Part shown: piece by piece, positions 26,670 to 36,047 of the stretch
How positions within the stretch are numbered: the stretch's first letter is position 1
Layout: each line of letters begins with the position of its first letter
NCBI RefSeq assembly: GCF_024296665.1
Contig: NZ_CP100762.1
Coordinates: forward strand, 62,001 to 126,000
Source of the DNA: Salinilacihabitans rarus
Lineage (GTDB): Archaea > Halobacteriota > Halobacteria > Halobacteriales > Natrialbaceae
DNA: 64,000 bases
Direction: 5' to 3'
Translations under genes and position numbers: made by a program
Notes under the pieces: generated by a model
The model's database searches: none
What the model was told of the DNA's origin: nothing
The model's input: only the letters and a program-made list of their open reading frames with translations

Positions 26670-29665
26670 GCGGTCAGGACGACGACGCGGCATCACCCCC
26701 TTCGATCGACGAGCTCGTCGAAGCGCTTCCGGATCTGCAGGCGTATATCGAGAATCCTGCTCACGGCCAGCACACGACCGATCTCGTCGCCGTCGGGGAC
26801 GAGTATCGCGGCGCCCATCCCGTCCACGGCTCGACGAACGCCGACGAGAGCGGGCCGGCGGCGGGCAACTTCGCGGTTAACCCGGCCAAAGGCGTCTGGT
26901 ACTGTCACCGCTGTGGTGCCGGTGGCGACCTCCTCAACTACATCGCAGTCGACGAGGGGCTCGTCGACTGCGCGCATGCCGACGACCTCGCCGACGTCTT
27001 CCCGCTCGTGCTCGATCTCGCCACCGAAGCAGCGGGAATCGCGGATCGGATGTCGGGCGCGGATCGGCGCGAACTGGCCGCCAGACGCCACGAACGAGCG
27101 GCGATCACCGAGGTGCACACGGCGGCCTGTACGTTCTACCGTCAGCACCTCGATGAGCCCCGCCCGGACGAGCCCACCGAGACGTGGGCGGCGTACGTCC
27201 GCAACCGGTGGGGACTCAGCGCGGCGATCCTCGACGAGGCGGGCATCGGCTACGCCCCCCGCGAGCCGCGCGCACTGGTCGACTACCTCCGCGCGGAGGG
27301 CTTCGAGGACCACCTGCTCCGTCAGTCGGGGCTGGTCAGCGAGAACGACGAGGGCGAGCTCGTCGACTACTTCGACGGGCGGCTCATCTTCCCCTACCGG
27401 GTGCGCGGCGCACCGCGCTACTTCATCGGGCGGCGGACCCCACAGACGCCCGGCCGGACCCCCTCGAAGTATCGAAAGCTCCGGAATCCGGACCCGGACG
27501 GCACCGGGCCGACCGCGTGCGTCACCGAACCGGTCTTCGGCCTCGATACCGCACGGTCCGCGGAGCACGTCGTCGTCACCGAAGGCGTCACAGACGCCCT
27601 CGCGCTCCACGACGCCGGTTTCGCCGCGATCGCGCCTGTTGGGACGGCCTTCGGCGAGGACCGCCTCAAGACGGCCGCACGGGCGCTCAGCGGCAAACGG
27701 GTGACGGTCGTCATGGACGAAGACGAAGTGTCCGGGGCCGGCCTCCGCGCCGCACTGACGACCGCCACGGACCTCGCCGAGACGGGCCACCCGCGCGAGG
27801 TGCGGGTCGGCCGACTCACGGCCGCCGACGGGGTGACCCAGCAGACGATCGACGTGGCCGAGTTCTACCGCGACTACGATGCAGCCGCGTTCGCGCAGGT
27901 GCTCGACGCCGCCCTGCCTGTCAACCACGCCCGCTACTGCTGGGGCGAGACCGCGGGCGATCCGAGCTACCTGTTCGCGGCCGCCGTCGAGGCCGCCGAT
28001 CACGACCCGACGGCGGTCGCGAGCCGGACGGACGACGAGGGGACGGAGAGCCTACTCGGGGTCGATGACATCATCGACGGCGACGAACTCCCGACGGCCC
28101 AGCGTGAGTTCCATCGCCGAAGCGACCTCTCGGGAAAGGACGTGCGCGACATCTTCGAGCACGCGATCCGGATCGACCTCGAGGCGAACGGGTCGTTCAT
28201 CCGGTCGGACGACGGCCGACTCTGGTACTTCTTCGATCCGGAACACCGGCTCTATCCGATCGACGCGTCGGGCCAGCAGGAGATCCACGACGAGTTCCAC
28301 GGGCTGATCAAAGCGCGGTTCGGCCTCTCGATGGACCAGTGGTCGCGGGGGCTCTTCAAGGACATCCGGATTCACGGCCGCCGGATCGCCGCGCGCCGCG
28401 CCGTCCACCAGTTCGCCTGCTACAACGCAGAGGCGGGCGAACTGTACGTCAGCGACTTCGACGACGGCTACTACGTGGTCGACGGGAGCGACGAGGCGCC
28501 CGAGCATCGGCCGAACGGGACGGACGTCCTCTTCCGCGACGAGCGCGGGGAGCCGTGGACGTACGTCCCACCCGCGGCGCGCCCGGAGCCCGACGGGGAC
28601 ATTCCGGGCGAGCGCTCGCCGTGGGCGGGCGAGGGCGATCTCCTCCACCGCTACGTGACGAACCGCGTGAACTTCGGCGACGCCGTCCTGACGCCGGCCC
28701 AGCAACGGCTACAGCTCTACCTGCACCTGCACATCATCCCGCTGACGTCGCTCCTCTCGGCGCGGCCGATCCTCGCGTGGGTCGGCCCGAAGGGCAGCGG
28801 CAAGACGGTCACCCAGCGGATGATCGGCCGGCTGTTCTACGGGCCGTCGTTCAAAGAGACGGTGATGCCCGACGAGAAGAAGGACTTCTACGCCGTCCTC
28901 GCGAACCGGCCGCTGACGTTCATCGACAACTACGACGACGGCCGTCGGTGGGCGAACGACGTGCTGGCCGCGGTGGCGACCGGCGCGAAGCTGGAACTGC
29001 GCAAGCTCTACTCGACGGTCGACCTCGCCTCGTACGATCCGCAGTGCTGGCTGTCGCTCACCTCGCGCGACCCGCCGTTCCGGCGCGACGACGTCGCCGA
29101 GCGGATGCTCGTGTTCAACCTCGAGCGGATCGCGACCGGCACGGCCGACTTCGTCGGTACGACGCCGTTCCTCGAGGTGGTCGACGAGGCCCGCGAGCCA
29201 CTGCTCTCCGCGCTCCTCGACAACGTCAACGCCGTCCTCCGGGTCTACCACGACACGGAGCGCGCGGCGTTACGGTCGCAGCACCGGATGGCCGACTGGG
29301 CGGCCTGCGCACACCTCTGTGCGGAGGCACTCGACCTCGACGGCGTCGACGCCCTCCTCGAGGCGATGGGGGGCGAGCGCGCGGCGTTCGTCCTCGAAGA
29401 CGATCCGCTCCGGCCTGCACTCGACCACTACCTCGAGACGCAGCCCAAGTGCGCCACTCGCTTCCACTCGACGACTAAGCTGTACGATGTGCTAGCAGAA
29501 GCGGCGGCCAGCACGGACCATACGTTCGACTACGCGGACGCGCGCCATCTCGGGCGGCGACTCAAAAAGATCCGCGAGGAGTTACACCAACTCTACGGCA
29601 TGGAGGTCGACACCTCGGGGCGCGCACCCCAGTATCGCTTCCCGACGGCACGCGACGACGAGTAA
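26666..29665 (+). CDS. DnaG-like (TOPRIM) primase fused to a P-loop helicase domain
   Basis: 999 residues. Residues ~48-90 form a CHC2-like zinc finger: HPVH (51-54), then NPAKGVWYCHRCGAGGD; the first ligand is His instead of Cys. The TOPRIM fold carries VVVTEGVTDALALHDAG (~302-318, catalytic Glu) and VVMDEDEVSG (~347-356, DxD). A linker leads to a C-terminal ATPase with Walker A GPKGSGKT (~708-715) and a following TFIDNYDDGRRW Asp box. It should prime and unwind DNA for replication of the element. Archaeal chromosomes use a different, AEP-type primase for replication, so a bacterial/phage-like primase marks mobile DNA. Confidence 0.88.
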   Translation: MSGQDDDAASPPSIDELVEALPDLQAYIENPAHGQHTTDLVAVGDEYRGAHPVHGSTNADESGPAAGNFAVNPAKGVWYCHRCGAGGDLLNYIAVDEGLVDCAHADDLADVFPLVLDLATEAAGIADRMSGADRRELAARRHERAAITEVHTAACTFYRQHLDEPRPDEPTETWAAYVRNRWGLSAAILDEAGIGYAPREPRALVDYLRAEGFEDHLLRQSGLVSENDEGELVDYFDGRLIFPYRVRGAPRYFIGRRTPQTPGRTPSKYRKLRNPDPDGTGPTACVTEPVFGLDTARSAEHVVVTEGVTDALALHDAGFAAIAPVGTAFGEDRLKTAARALSGKRVTVVMDEDEVSGAGLRAALTTATDLAETGHPREVRVGRLTAADGVTQQTIDVAEFYRDYDAAAFAQVLDAALPVNHARYCWGETAGDPSYLFAAAVEAADHDPTAVASRTDDEGTESLLGVDDIIDGDELPTAQREFHRRSDLSGKDVRDIFEHAIRIDLEANGSFIRSDDGRLWYFFDPEHRLYPIDASGQQEIHDEFHGLIKARFGLSMDQWSRGLFKDIRIHGRRIAARRAVHQFACYNAEAGELYVSDFDDGYYVVDGSDEAPEHRPNGTDVLFRDERGEPWTYVPPAARPEPDGDIPGERSPWAGEGDLLHRYVTNRVNFGDAVLTPAQQRLQLYLHLHIIPLTSLLSARPILAWVGPKGSGKTVTQRMIGRLFYGPSFKETVMPDEKKDFYAVLANRPLTFIDNYDDGRRWANDVLAAVATGAKLELRKLYSTVDLASYDPQCWLSLTSRDPPFRRDDVAERMLVFNLERIATGTADFVGTTPFLEVVDEAREPLLSALLDNVNAVLRVYHDTERAALRSQHRMADWAACAHLCAEALDLDGVDALLEAMGGERAAFVLEDDPLRPALDHYLETQPKCATRFHSTTKLYDVLAEAAASTDHTFDYADARHLGRRLKKIREELHQLYGMEVDTSGRAPQYRFPTARDDE

Positions 29666-31173
29666 CCCGTCCCGTCGACGCCGGCTGCTCGCTTTCGTAA
29701 TGGTGAGGCCGTGTCGGAGTGGCGAGGCCGTGTCGTCGTTAGCCGCACACCACCTCGACGCAAAAAGTGGCAGCCGGGACCGAGGGACACGAACCGGGGC
29801 ATCAATACTGGTTCTCCCGAGCGCACGCACGCGCACGCGGGGAATCGGCCACCACCCCGTGAGAGCATGTTGCTCGTCCACGGCTGTCGATTTTTGGGTC
29901 GACCGACCTCATTGAGTTCGTCGAATGAGCGCCGTCCGAGACGCATCGGACTCGCACCCGGGCTAACACACCATCGGGCGCCACCAGCAAGAGCGCAGCA
30001 GCCCTTCGCCGAGATGAAGGGTCCGTCGAGCGAGATCGGGAGCTGCGGACAGAGACCCCGTTCGTCCGCGAGTCGCACCGGGAGAAGCTCTCACAACCGA
30101 CCCCACTCTCGGAGCACGCTCCAGAGGTGAGTCGGCGCCAGTCGAGTCGTCGACCTGTCGAAGTGGGTCGGAAGTTGCTTGTACTATTATCCAATCGCCT
30201 TGATCAGCGCCCATACGACGAGCGGACGCACGCGTTTGGGACCTCGTCCACCCCGAAACTCCAGTTGCTGGCCCGGACACGATACGGGCTGACCCCATCC
30301 GGCCGTGGCACTACGATGCGGGAGCGCGATCGGCGCGCGTGGGCGGCTGCGACGACCCTCTCCGATCACGCCGTCGTCGCCTCCTTTTATCCCTTGGAGC
30401 CGCGACTCGAAGCGCGGCTGCCCATACAGGCTCGTTCACGCCCTCACAGCGGTCACGGCCGCACGCCGGGCCGGCGACCCACCGACGGCTGGGGCTGACG
30501 CCGATGCGGATGGCCCGCCCGCGACGCGACGCCGCCCACGACGCGATACCGCTCGTGAACCGGCGGCACGCCGCTCTCTACTGGGCGACTGCCCCGTCGG
30601 TACGGTCACCCCGGCGGTGATGCCGCCCGCTACCACCCCGGACCGCGCCTGCGCGGCTGCTAACTGGCTTGCTACGCCCTGCACCACGCCCCGTTGCTGC
30701 CCCGCCGCGGTGGCAGTCCGTCGGACCCGGCCGCGACGACGAGTGGTCGGGGGACACCCTCGCGGTGCGGAATAACGTCGGCGAACCGATAGCCATGCCC
30801 GCAACATCGGCGAGCCGCCAGCGACGATCACCGCGACGACCCCCGAGGCGTGCCGCCCAGCGGCGCTCACCCCCGCCCGCGGCTGCTTCCGACGCCGAGT
30901 GCGGCCCGACGCGTTCAACGCCCTCTCGGCCGTGGCTGCGCCGGTGGTGGTCCCACACCGACGACCACCCTCCGGCGCCCGCTCGACGCCGCGAGAAGAG
31001 TAGTCAGGCCGGCGACCCGCATCCGGTGTAGCGACGCGCGTCCGCCGAGTCGGTCGCTCTCCCCGTACCGGCACGTGGCGCTGTCCGTCCGTCTCCGCCG
31101 CTGTGCGGCCCGTGATGCGGTCGGGCCCGCCGCGAGGGTAGTGTGACGGCGCGCCGCCCGACCCGCGTGCGAC
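29666..31173. other. Gene-poor tract inside the element
   Basis: About 1.5 kb with no frame showing the acidic residue composition seen in real genes of this window; open frames here are Arg/Pro/Ser-rich and conflict on both strands. Small features: a 12-bp direct repeat (29705-29716 and 29724-29735) just after the primase gene, and a CTCATT/AATGAG stem-loop at 29908-29929. It may be decayed coding DNA, or regulatory or replication DNA of the element. I see no transposase remnant. Confidence 0.5.
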
Positions 31174-31445
31174 ATGGATGACGGCCCGCATAGCGGGGCC
31201 GCGAGCGGAGGTGAGGTCGACGGCACAGCGCCTCGGCGATCGCCGCCGCCCTCGACAGCGCGGACAGCACCGCGTACGAGTACACCGAGCAGGAGATCCA
31301 CGACGAGTTCCACGGCTACAGTCGCGTGCCCACCGACCACGGCGGGTGGCGGGCGAAAGCGTACCGCTATCTTGCCCAGAAACGGACGCTCGAACGGCAG
31401 TGGGCCGAGCGTGACGGGGCCGTGGAGGCCACCACACCGGCGTAG
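31174..31445 (+). pseudogene. Frameshifted small gene remnant
   Basis: The ATG at 31174 opens MDDGPHSGAASGGEVDGTA, which then degenerates to Arg/Pro-rich sequence. From about 31230 the coding-like frame continues one register away, SAIAAALDSADSTAYEYTEQ through HDEFHGYSRVPTDHGGWRAK to a TAG at 31443-31445. Both halves have haloarchaeal composition and together would give a ~90-residue protein, so a single frameshift is likely. A 28-bp stretch at 31288-31315, in the same codon phase, is identical to 28275-28302 in the primase gene. No function recognised. Confidence 0.55.
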
Positions 31446-31671
31446 CGCCGCCTCACCGAGTTGTAGCCGGCGGTCGCAGATGCGACTGGAAGCCGGTGAC
31501 GCCCGCCCTGTTGGCCCGAGAGCCGCGTCAGTGTTGCCACGACCATCCAGTCGGGTTCGGCCGGTGGGCCACGGTCGCAGGTCGCCATCGATCGAAGGGT
31601 GGTCGCCCATCGACGGCCGGCCACACCGATAGGCGTGGGATTTATCCGGCTAAACGGCCACTACGCGGTAA

Positions 31672-34600
31672 ATGAGTGAGCGACCAGCGCCGCCCGGCGC
31701 AACCTTCTGGGCGGAGACGAGCGACGACGTCGCGCGCCAGCGGTACGAGACGCTCGTGAACGTGGTCGACGACGGCATCTACCAGCTCGACGCCGCCGGC
31801 CGGTTCGAAGCCGTCAACGACGTCATCCTCGAGCAGACGGGCTACGACCGCGAGGCCCTCCTCGGCGAACACGTCTCGCTCGTCCTCGCCGCCGCCGACA
31901 TCGAGCAGATCCAGCGCGAGATCCGCCGGCGACTCACGACCGGCGAGCGGCAGGTCGAGACGTTCGAGTTTCCCGTACGGACGGCCGAAGGGGCGACGAT
32001 CGACTGCGAGTTGCGCTTCAGCCTGCTCGTCGAAGCCGGCACGTTCCGGGGGACCGTCGGCATCGCCCGCGATATCACCGACCGCAAGCGTACCGAGCGG
32101 ACGCTCGCCGCGCGCGAGCAACAACTCCAACGCGAACGCGACCTGACCGAGCGCATTCTCGACACCGCGCCGATCGGCATCCAAGTACTTGATGCCGACG
32201 GCGAGATCACGCGGCTGAACGAGCGCGCGCGGGAGCTCCTCGACATCGCAGAGCCGCAAGCGTACGCCCCGTCCGATCGGACCGTCTACGACGAGGACGG
32301 CCGCGAACTCGCGGTCGACGAGCACCCGTTCGCGCAGGTGCTCGCGACGGGCGAGCCAGTGGCCGACCGGATACTCGAGATCGACCGCCCGGACGGTGAC
32401 TCGCGGTGGCTGTCGGTCAACGCCGCGCCCATCCTGACCGCCGATGGCGCGGTCGACCGCGTGGTCACCACCGGCGAGGACGTCACCGCCCTCAAAGAGC
32501 ACGCGCGCGACCTCGAGCGCCGAACGGACGCGTTGGCGGCGGAACTCGCGGAGGTCTACGGCCGGATCACCGACGGCGTCATCGCCGTCAACGAGGCGTG
32601 GGAGTTCACCTACGCCAACGAGCGCGCCGCGACGGCTCTTGGCCTCGACACCGCGGAGTTCCTCGGCGAGACGCTCTGGGAGGCCGTTCCCGACGTGGTC
32701 GACACGGTGTTCGAAGAGCGCTTCCGCGAGGCGATGGCCACCCAAGAGCCGGTCGGCGTCGACGCGTACTACGCGCCGGCCGACAAATGGTTCGACGCGC
32801 AAGCGTACCCGTCGGCGACGGGGCTGTCGATCTACGTCCGCGACGTCACCGAGCGCGCGGCGGCCAAACGCGAGATCGAGGCAACCAACCGCACGCTCCA
32901 GCAGTTGTACGCGATCAGCGCCGACCGCGAGCAGTCGTTCGACGAGAAGGTCACCCGGATGCTCGCCCTCGGCCGGGAGCGCCTCGGCGTCGAAACCGGC
33001 TATCTGGCGACCGTCGACGAAGCCGAGGATTCTTTCGAGGTCACCCACGCCAGCAGCGACGACCCGCGCGTCCAGCCCGGCTTGGTCGCGCCGCTGTCGG
33101 AGACCTACTGCCGGACGACCGTCGAGACCGAGGGGTTGCTCGCGTTCACCGACGCCCCGACTGACGCGGGGATCGACGACGAGAGCTACGAGACCTTGGG
33201 CCTCGAGTGTTATATCGGCGGGTCGGTGATCGTCGACGGCGAGCTATACGGCACGCTCTGTTTCGAAGACGCGTCCCCGCGGGCAGCGTCGTTCACGCCG
33301 GCCGAGCGGACGTTCGTCGAACTCGTCACGCAGTGGGTCAGCTACGAACTCGAGCGGACCCAGCGCCGGCGCACCCTCGAACAGTACACCGAGTACACTG
33401 ACGCGATTCTGGACGCCGTCGACGACCTCTTCTACGTCCTCGATACGGACGGACGGCTCCGGCGGTGGAACGAGAGTCTCGCCGCGGTGACGGGCTACAC
33501 ACACGCTGCCATCGAGTCGATGCACGCGCTCGACTTCTTCGACGAGTCCGCACACGAGGCGATCACGACCGCGATCGCCGACGGGCTCGAGACCGGTCGG
33601 ACGCGCGTCGAAGCCGCGTTGCAGACCGCGGACGGCGCCACGATCCCCTACGAGTTCGTCGCGACCACGCTCACCGCTCCCGACGGCGAGCCCCGGCTGG
33701 CCGGGATCGGCCGCGACATCACCGAGCGCAAGCGCCGCGACCGCGAACTGGCGAAGTACGAAGCGATCGTCGAAACGAGTAACGACGGCATCTACGTCGC
33801 GGACGATGCGCTGGAGTACACGATGGTCAACGACGCCTACGCCGCGTTGACCGGCTACGACCGCGACGAGTTGCTGGGCACGCACGCCTCGCGCGTCGTC
33901 GCGGACGAGACGCTCGAGCGCGCGGCCGAGTTGCGGGAGGCGATGGCCACCGAGGCGGTGGCGAAGCCGACCATCGAGGGGACGATCGAGACGGCCGACG
34001 GCGAGCGCGTCCCCGTCGAGGTGACGTTCTCGACCGTTTCGAGCGACGGCACCGCCGAACGCGTCGGTATCGTTCGCGACATCACCGTGCGCAAAGAACA
34101 ACGCCGACAGCTCGAGGCGAGCGAGCGCCGGTACCGGACGCTCGTCGAGCACTTCCCGAACGGCGCGGTCGCCCTCTTCGACGACGACTTCCGCTATACG
34201 GCCGTCGGCGGGCAACTACTGGACGCCATGGGCGTCGCCCCTGACGACCGCGTCGGCACCAGCGTCTACGACATCTACCCGGACGACATTGTCGACGAGG
34301 TCGAACCGTACTTCACCGCCGCCCTCGCGGGCGAGGCCACCTCGTTCGACGTCGAGTATCGCGACCGCCACCTCTTGGCGTACACGCTCCCCATCCGCGA
34401 CGCCGGCGACGAAATCTACGCCGGGATGCTCGTCGTCCAGAACATCACCGACCTCAAGGAGACCCAGCGCCGCCTCGAGGAATCCAACGAACGACTGCAG
34501 CAGTTCGCCTACGCGGCCAGCCACGACCTGCAGGAGCCGCTGCGGATGGTCTCGAGCTACCTCCAGTTGATCGAGCAACGGTATGGCGACGCCCTCGACG

Positions 34601-35160
34601 CGGATGGCCACGAATTCCTCGCGTTCGCCGTCGACGGCGCCGAGCGGATGCGCGCGATGATCGACGGCCTGCTCGAGTACTCCCGGGTCGAAACGCAGGG
34701 CGAGCCGTTCGAACCGGTCGCTCTCGAGGATGTCGTCGAGGAGGCCCGCGCGAATCTCCACGTGCGGATCGCCGAGACCGACGCTCGGATCGAGGTGGCG
34801 GACCTGCCCGTCGTCGAGGGTGACCCGCGGCAACTTCGCCAACTGTTCCAAAACTTGTTGAGTAACGCGATCGAGTACAGCGGCGACGAGCCCCCACAGG
34901 TACACGTCGCGGCCGAGCGCGACGGTGACGAGTGGACCGTCTCGGTGCGCGACGAGGGGATCGGGATCGATCCGGACGAGCACGACCGCATCTTCGAGGT
35001 CTTCCAGCGGTTGCACAGTCGCGACGAGCATCCGGGGACGGGCATCGGGCTCGCGCTCTGCCAACGAATTGTCGAGCGCCACGGGGGCGAGATCCGCGTC
35101 GACTCCGAGCCCGGCGAGGGCACCACGTTCGCGGTGACGCTCCCGGCAGCGAGCGAGTAG
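31672..35160 (+). CDS. Soluble multi-PAS/GAF sensor histidine kinase
   Basis: 1162 residues from ATG 31672. Domain order: PAS (~22-145), PAS (~150-275), PAS (~290-405), GAF (~410-565, with LGRERLGVETGYLATVDE and GGSVIVDGELYGTLCFED), PAS (~572-690), PAS (~695-815), PAS (~820-930), HisKA with the phospho-acceptor His in AYAASHDLQEPLR (~951), and HATPase_c (~1045-1158) with N box NLLSNAIEYS and G boxes DEGIGIDP and GTGIGLAL. No membrane segment, so it senses cytoplasmic cues such as redox, light or small ligands through PAS-bound cofactors. No response regulator is adjacent. As element cargo it may rewire host signalling. Confidence 0.93.
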   Translation: MSERPAPPGATFWAETSDDVARQRYETLVNVVDDGIYQLDAAGRFEAVNDVILEQTGYDREALLGEHVSLVLAAADIEQIQREIRRRLTTGERQVETFEFPVRTAEGATIDCELRFSLLVEAGTFRGTVGIARDITDRKRTERTLAAREQQLQRERDLTERILDTAPIGIQVLDADGEITRLNERARELLDIAEPQAYAPSDRTVYDEDGRELAVDEHPFAQVLATGEPVADRILEIDRPDGDSRWLSVNAAPILTADGAVDRVVTTGEDVTALKEHARDLERRTDALAAELAEVYGRITDGVIAVNEAWEFTYANERAATALGLDTAEFLGETLWEAVPDVVDTVFEERFREAMATQEPVGVDAYYAPADKWFDAQAYPSATGLSIYVRDVTERAAAKREIEATNRTLQQLYAISADREQSFDEKVTRMLALGRERLGVETGYLATVDEAEDSFEVTHASSDDPRVQPGLVAPLSETYCRTTVETEGLLAFTDAPTDAGIDDESYETLGLECYIGGSVIVDGELYGTLCFEDASPRAASFTPAERTFVELVTQWVSYELERTQRRRTLEQYTEYTDAILDAVDDLFYVLDTDGRLRRWNESLAAVTGYTHAAIESMHALDFFDESAHEAITTAIADGLETGRTRVEAALQTADGATIPYEFVATTLTAPDGEPRLAGIGRDITERKRRDRELAKYEAIVETSNDGIYVADDALEYTMVNDAYAALTGYDRDELLGTHASRVVADETLERAAELREAMATEAVAKPTIEGTIETADGERVPVEVTFSTVSSDGTAERVGIVRDITVRKEQRRQLEASERRYRTLVEHFPNGAVALFDDDFRYTAVGGQLLDAMGVAPDDRVGTSVYDIYPDDIVDEVEPYFTAALAGEATSFDVEYRDRHLLAYTLPIRDAGDEIYAGMLVVQNITDLKETQRRLEESNERLQQFAYAASHDLQEPLRMVSSYLQLIEQRYGDALDADGHEFLAFAVDGAERMRAMIDGLLEYSRVETQGEPFEPVALEDVVEEARANLHVRIAETDARIEVADLPVVEGDPRQLRQLFQNLLSNAIEYSGDEPPQVHVAAERDGDEWTVSVRDEGIGIDPDEHDRIFEVFQRLHSRDEHPGTGIGLALCQRIVERHGGEIRVDSEPGEGTTFAVTLPAASE

Positions 35161-36047
35161 CGGGGGAGACTCGCTGGCGCAGGACGCTGCCCAGACGCGG
35201 TTTCGTGAGCGAGCGCGGTCGCCGGCGAAAACTACCCCCTCCGCGAACTCGGGGGTGGGTCGCGCTGAGCACTATTGGGGCCCCGCGCCCTCGACTTTCC
35301 CCGAATTTTTCGCGCTCGGCTGGCTGCCTACTGGACAGCCGTCTGATACTTTGTGAGTGTGGATGGGCGACGGGTAAGAGTTTTAGCAAGCGCGGCGGTC
35401 ACACCCGCAACTCGGCCGGGTTCCACAACCGACGATGGTGGGTCGACGCAATTCCCGGTACGAGCGGCGAGTAGTGTCGCGACGGCGGCGAACGGCGTGT
35501 GCGACCGGCCGATAGTACCCGTTGTAGTGGGGGCTATCCGCCGATTCTACGCGAGATAGCCGCTCTACCGGTCATCGCTGCCCCGCCCGTCGAGCCGGCG
35601 TGAGTGCGCGAGCGGCCGCCCGAGTGCCGCCGGGCGACCGGCCACTCGCCTCGGTCACCGGCCACATACCCCCGGACGCGCCCGACTCCGAACCGCGCGC
35701 AGCGAGTCGCCCAGAGGGCCGTGCATTCGCCCGGCCCCTGACCGGCCCTCGAACCGGTCTCGCGTCGAACCGATCCGACCGGAGCGTGGCCACGACTACC
35801 CAGTGGCCGATGGGGAACCGTCGCGCAGTCGCCCGTGCGAGTCGTCGGGGACTGCCATCGACGCCAAGACGCCCACCGTCGCCGAGACGACGCCGATGCC
35901 TCGCGTACGAGACCGCTCTGCCCCGGTCCGCACGGTTGTGGCGATGTGGCGCCGTCATATTCCGTCGGCTGAGACTCATTCGTGCCAGCTATATTTTGGA
36001 CCGAATTATCCAGTAATATATTGTGGCATGGTAGCATCGGACAGCGT
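35161..36047. other. Gene-poor spacer downstream of the kinase
   Basis: About 890 bp without a supportable gene. Open frames on both strands are basic and Pro-rich. The last 70 bases become AT-rich (TATATTTTGG at ~35990-35999 and AATATATTG near 36015-36023), which is a plausible promoter for the following exported protein. One minus-strand stretch (~35960-35800) encodes a short Val/Ala-rich peptide (GVVSATVGVLASMAVPDD) that might be a remnant, but I could not support it as a gene. Confidence 0.5.

Noticed and set aside
29693-31170. Many open frames of 70-330 codons on both strands
   Set aside because: They overlap each other, are Arg/Pro/Ser-rich and lack the acidic composition of real haloarchaeal proteins; GC-rich DNA keeps frames open by chance.
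35534-36037. Overlapping frames of 138-167 codons on both strands before the CARDB-like gene
   Set aside because: Basic and Pro-rich translations, no domain, conflicting strands; no supporting start signal.
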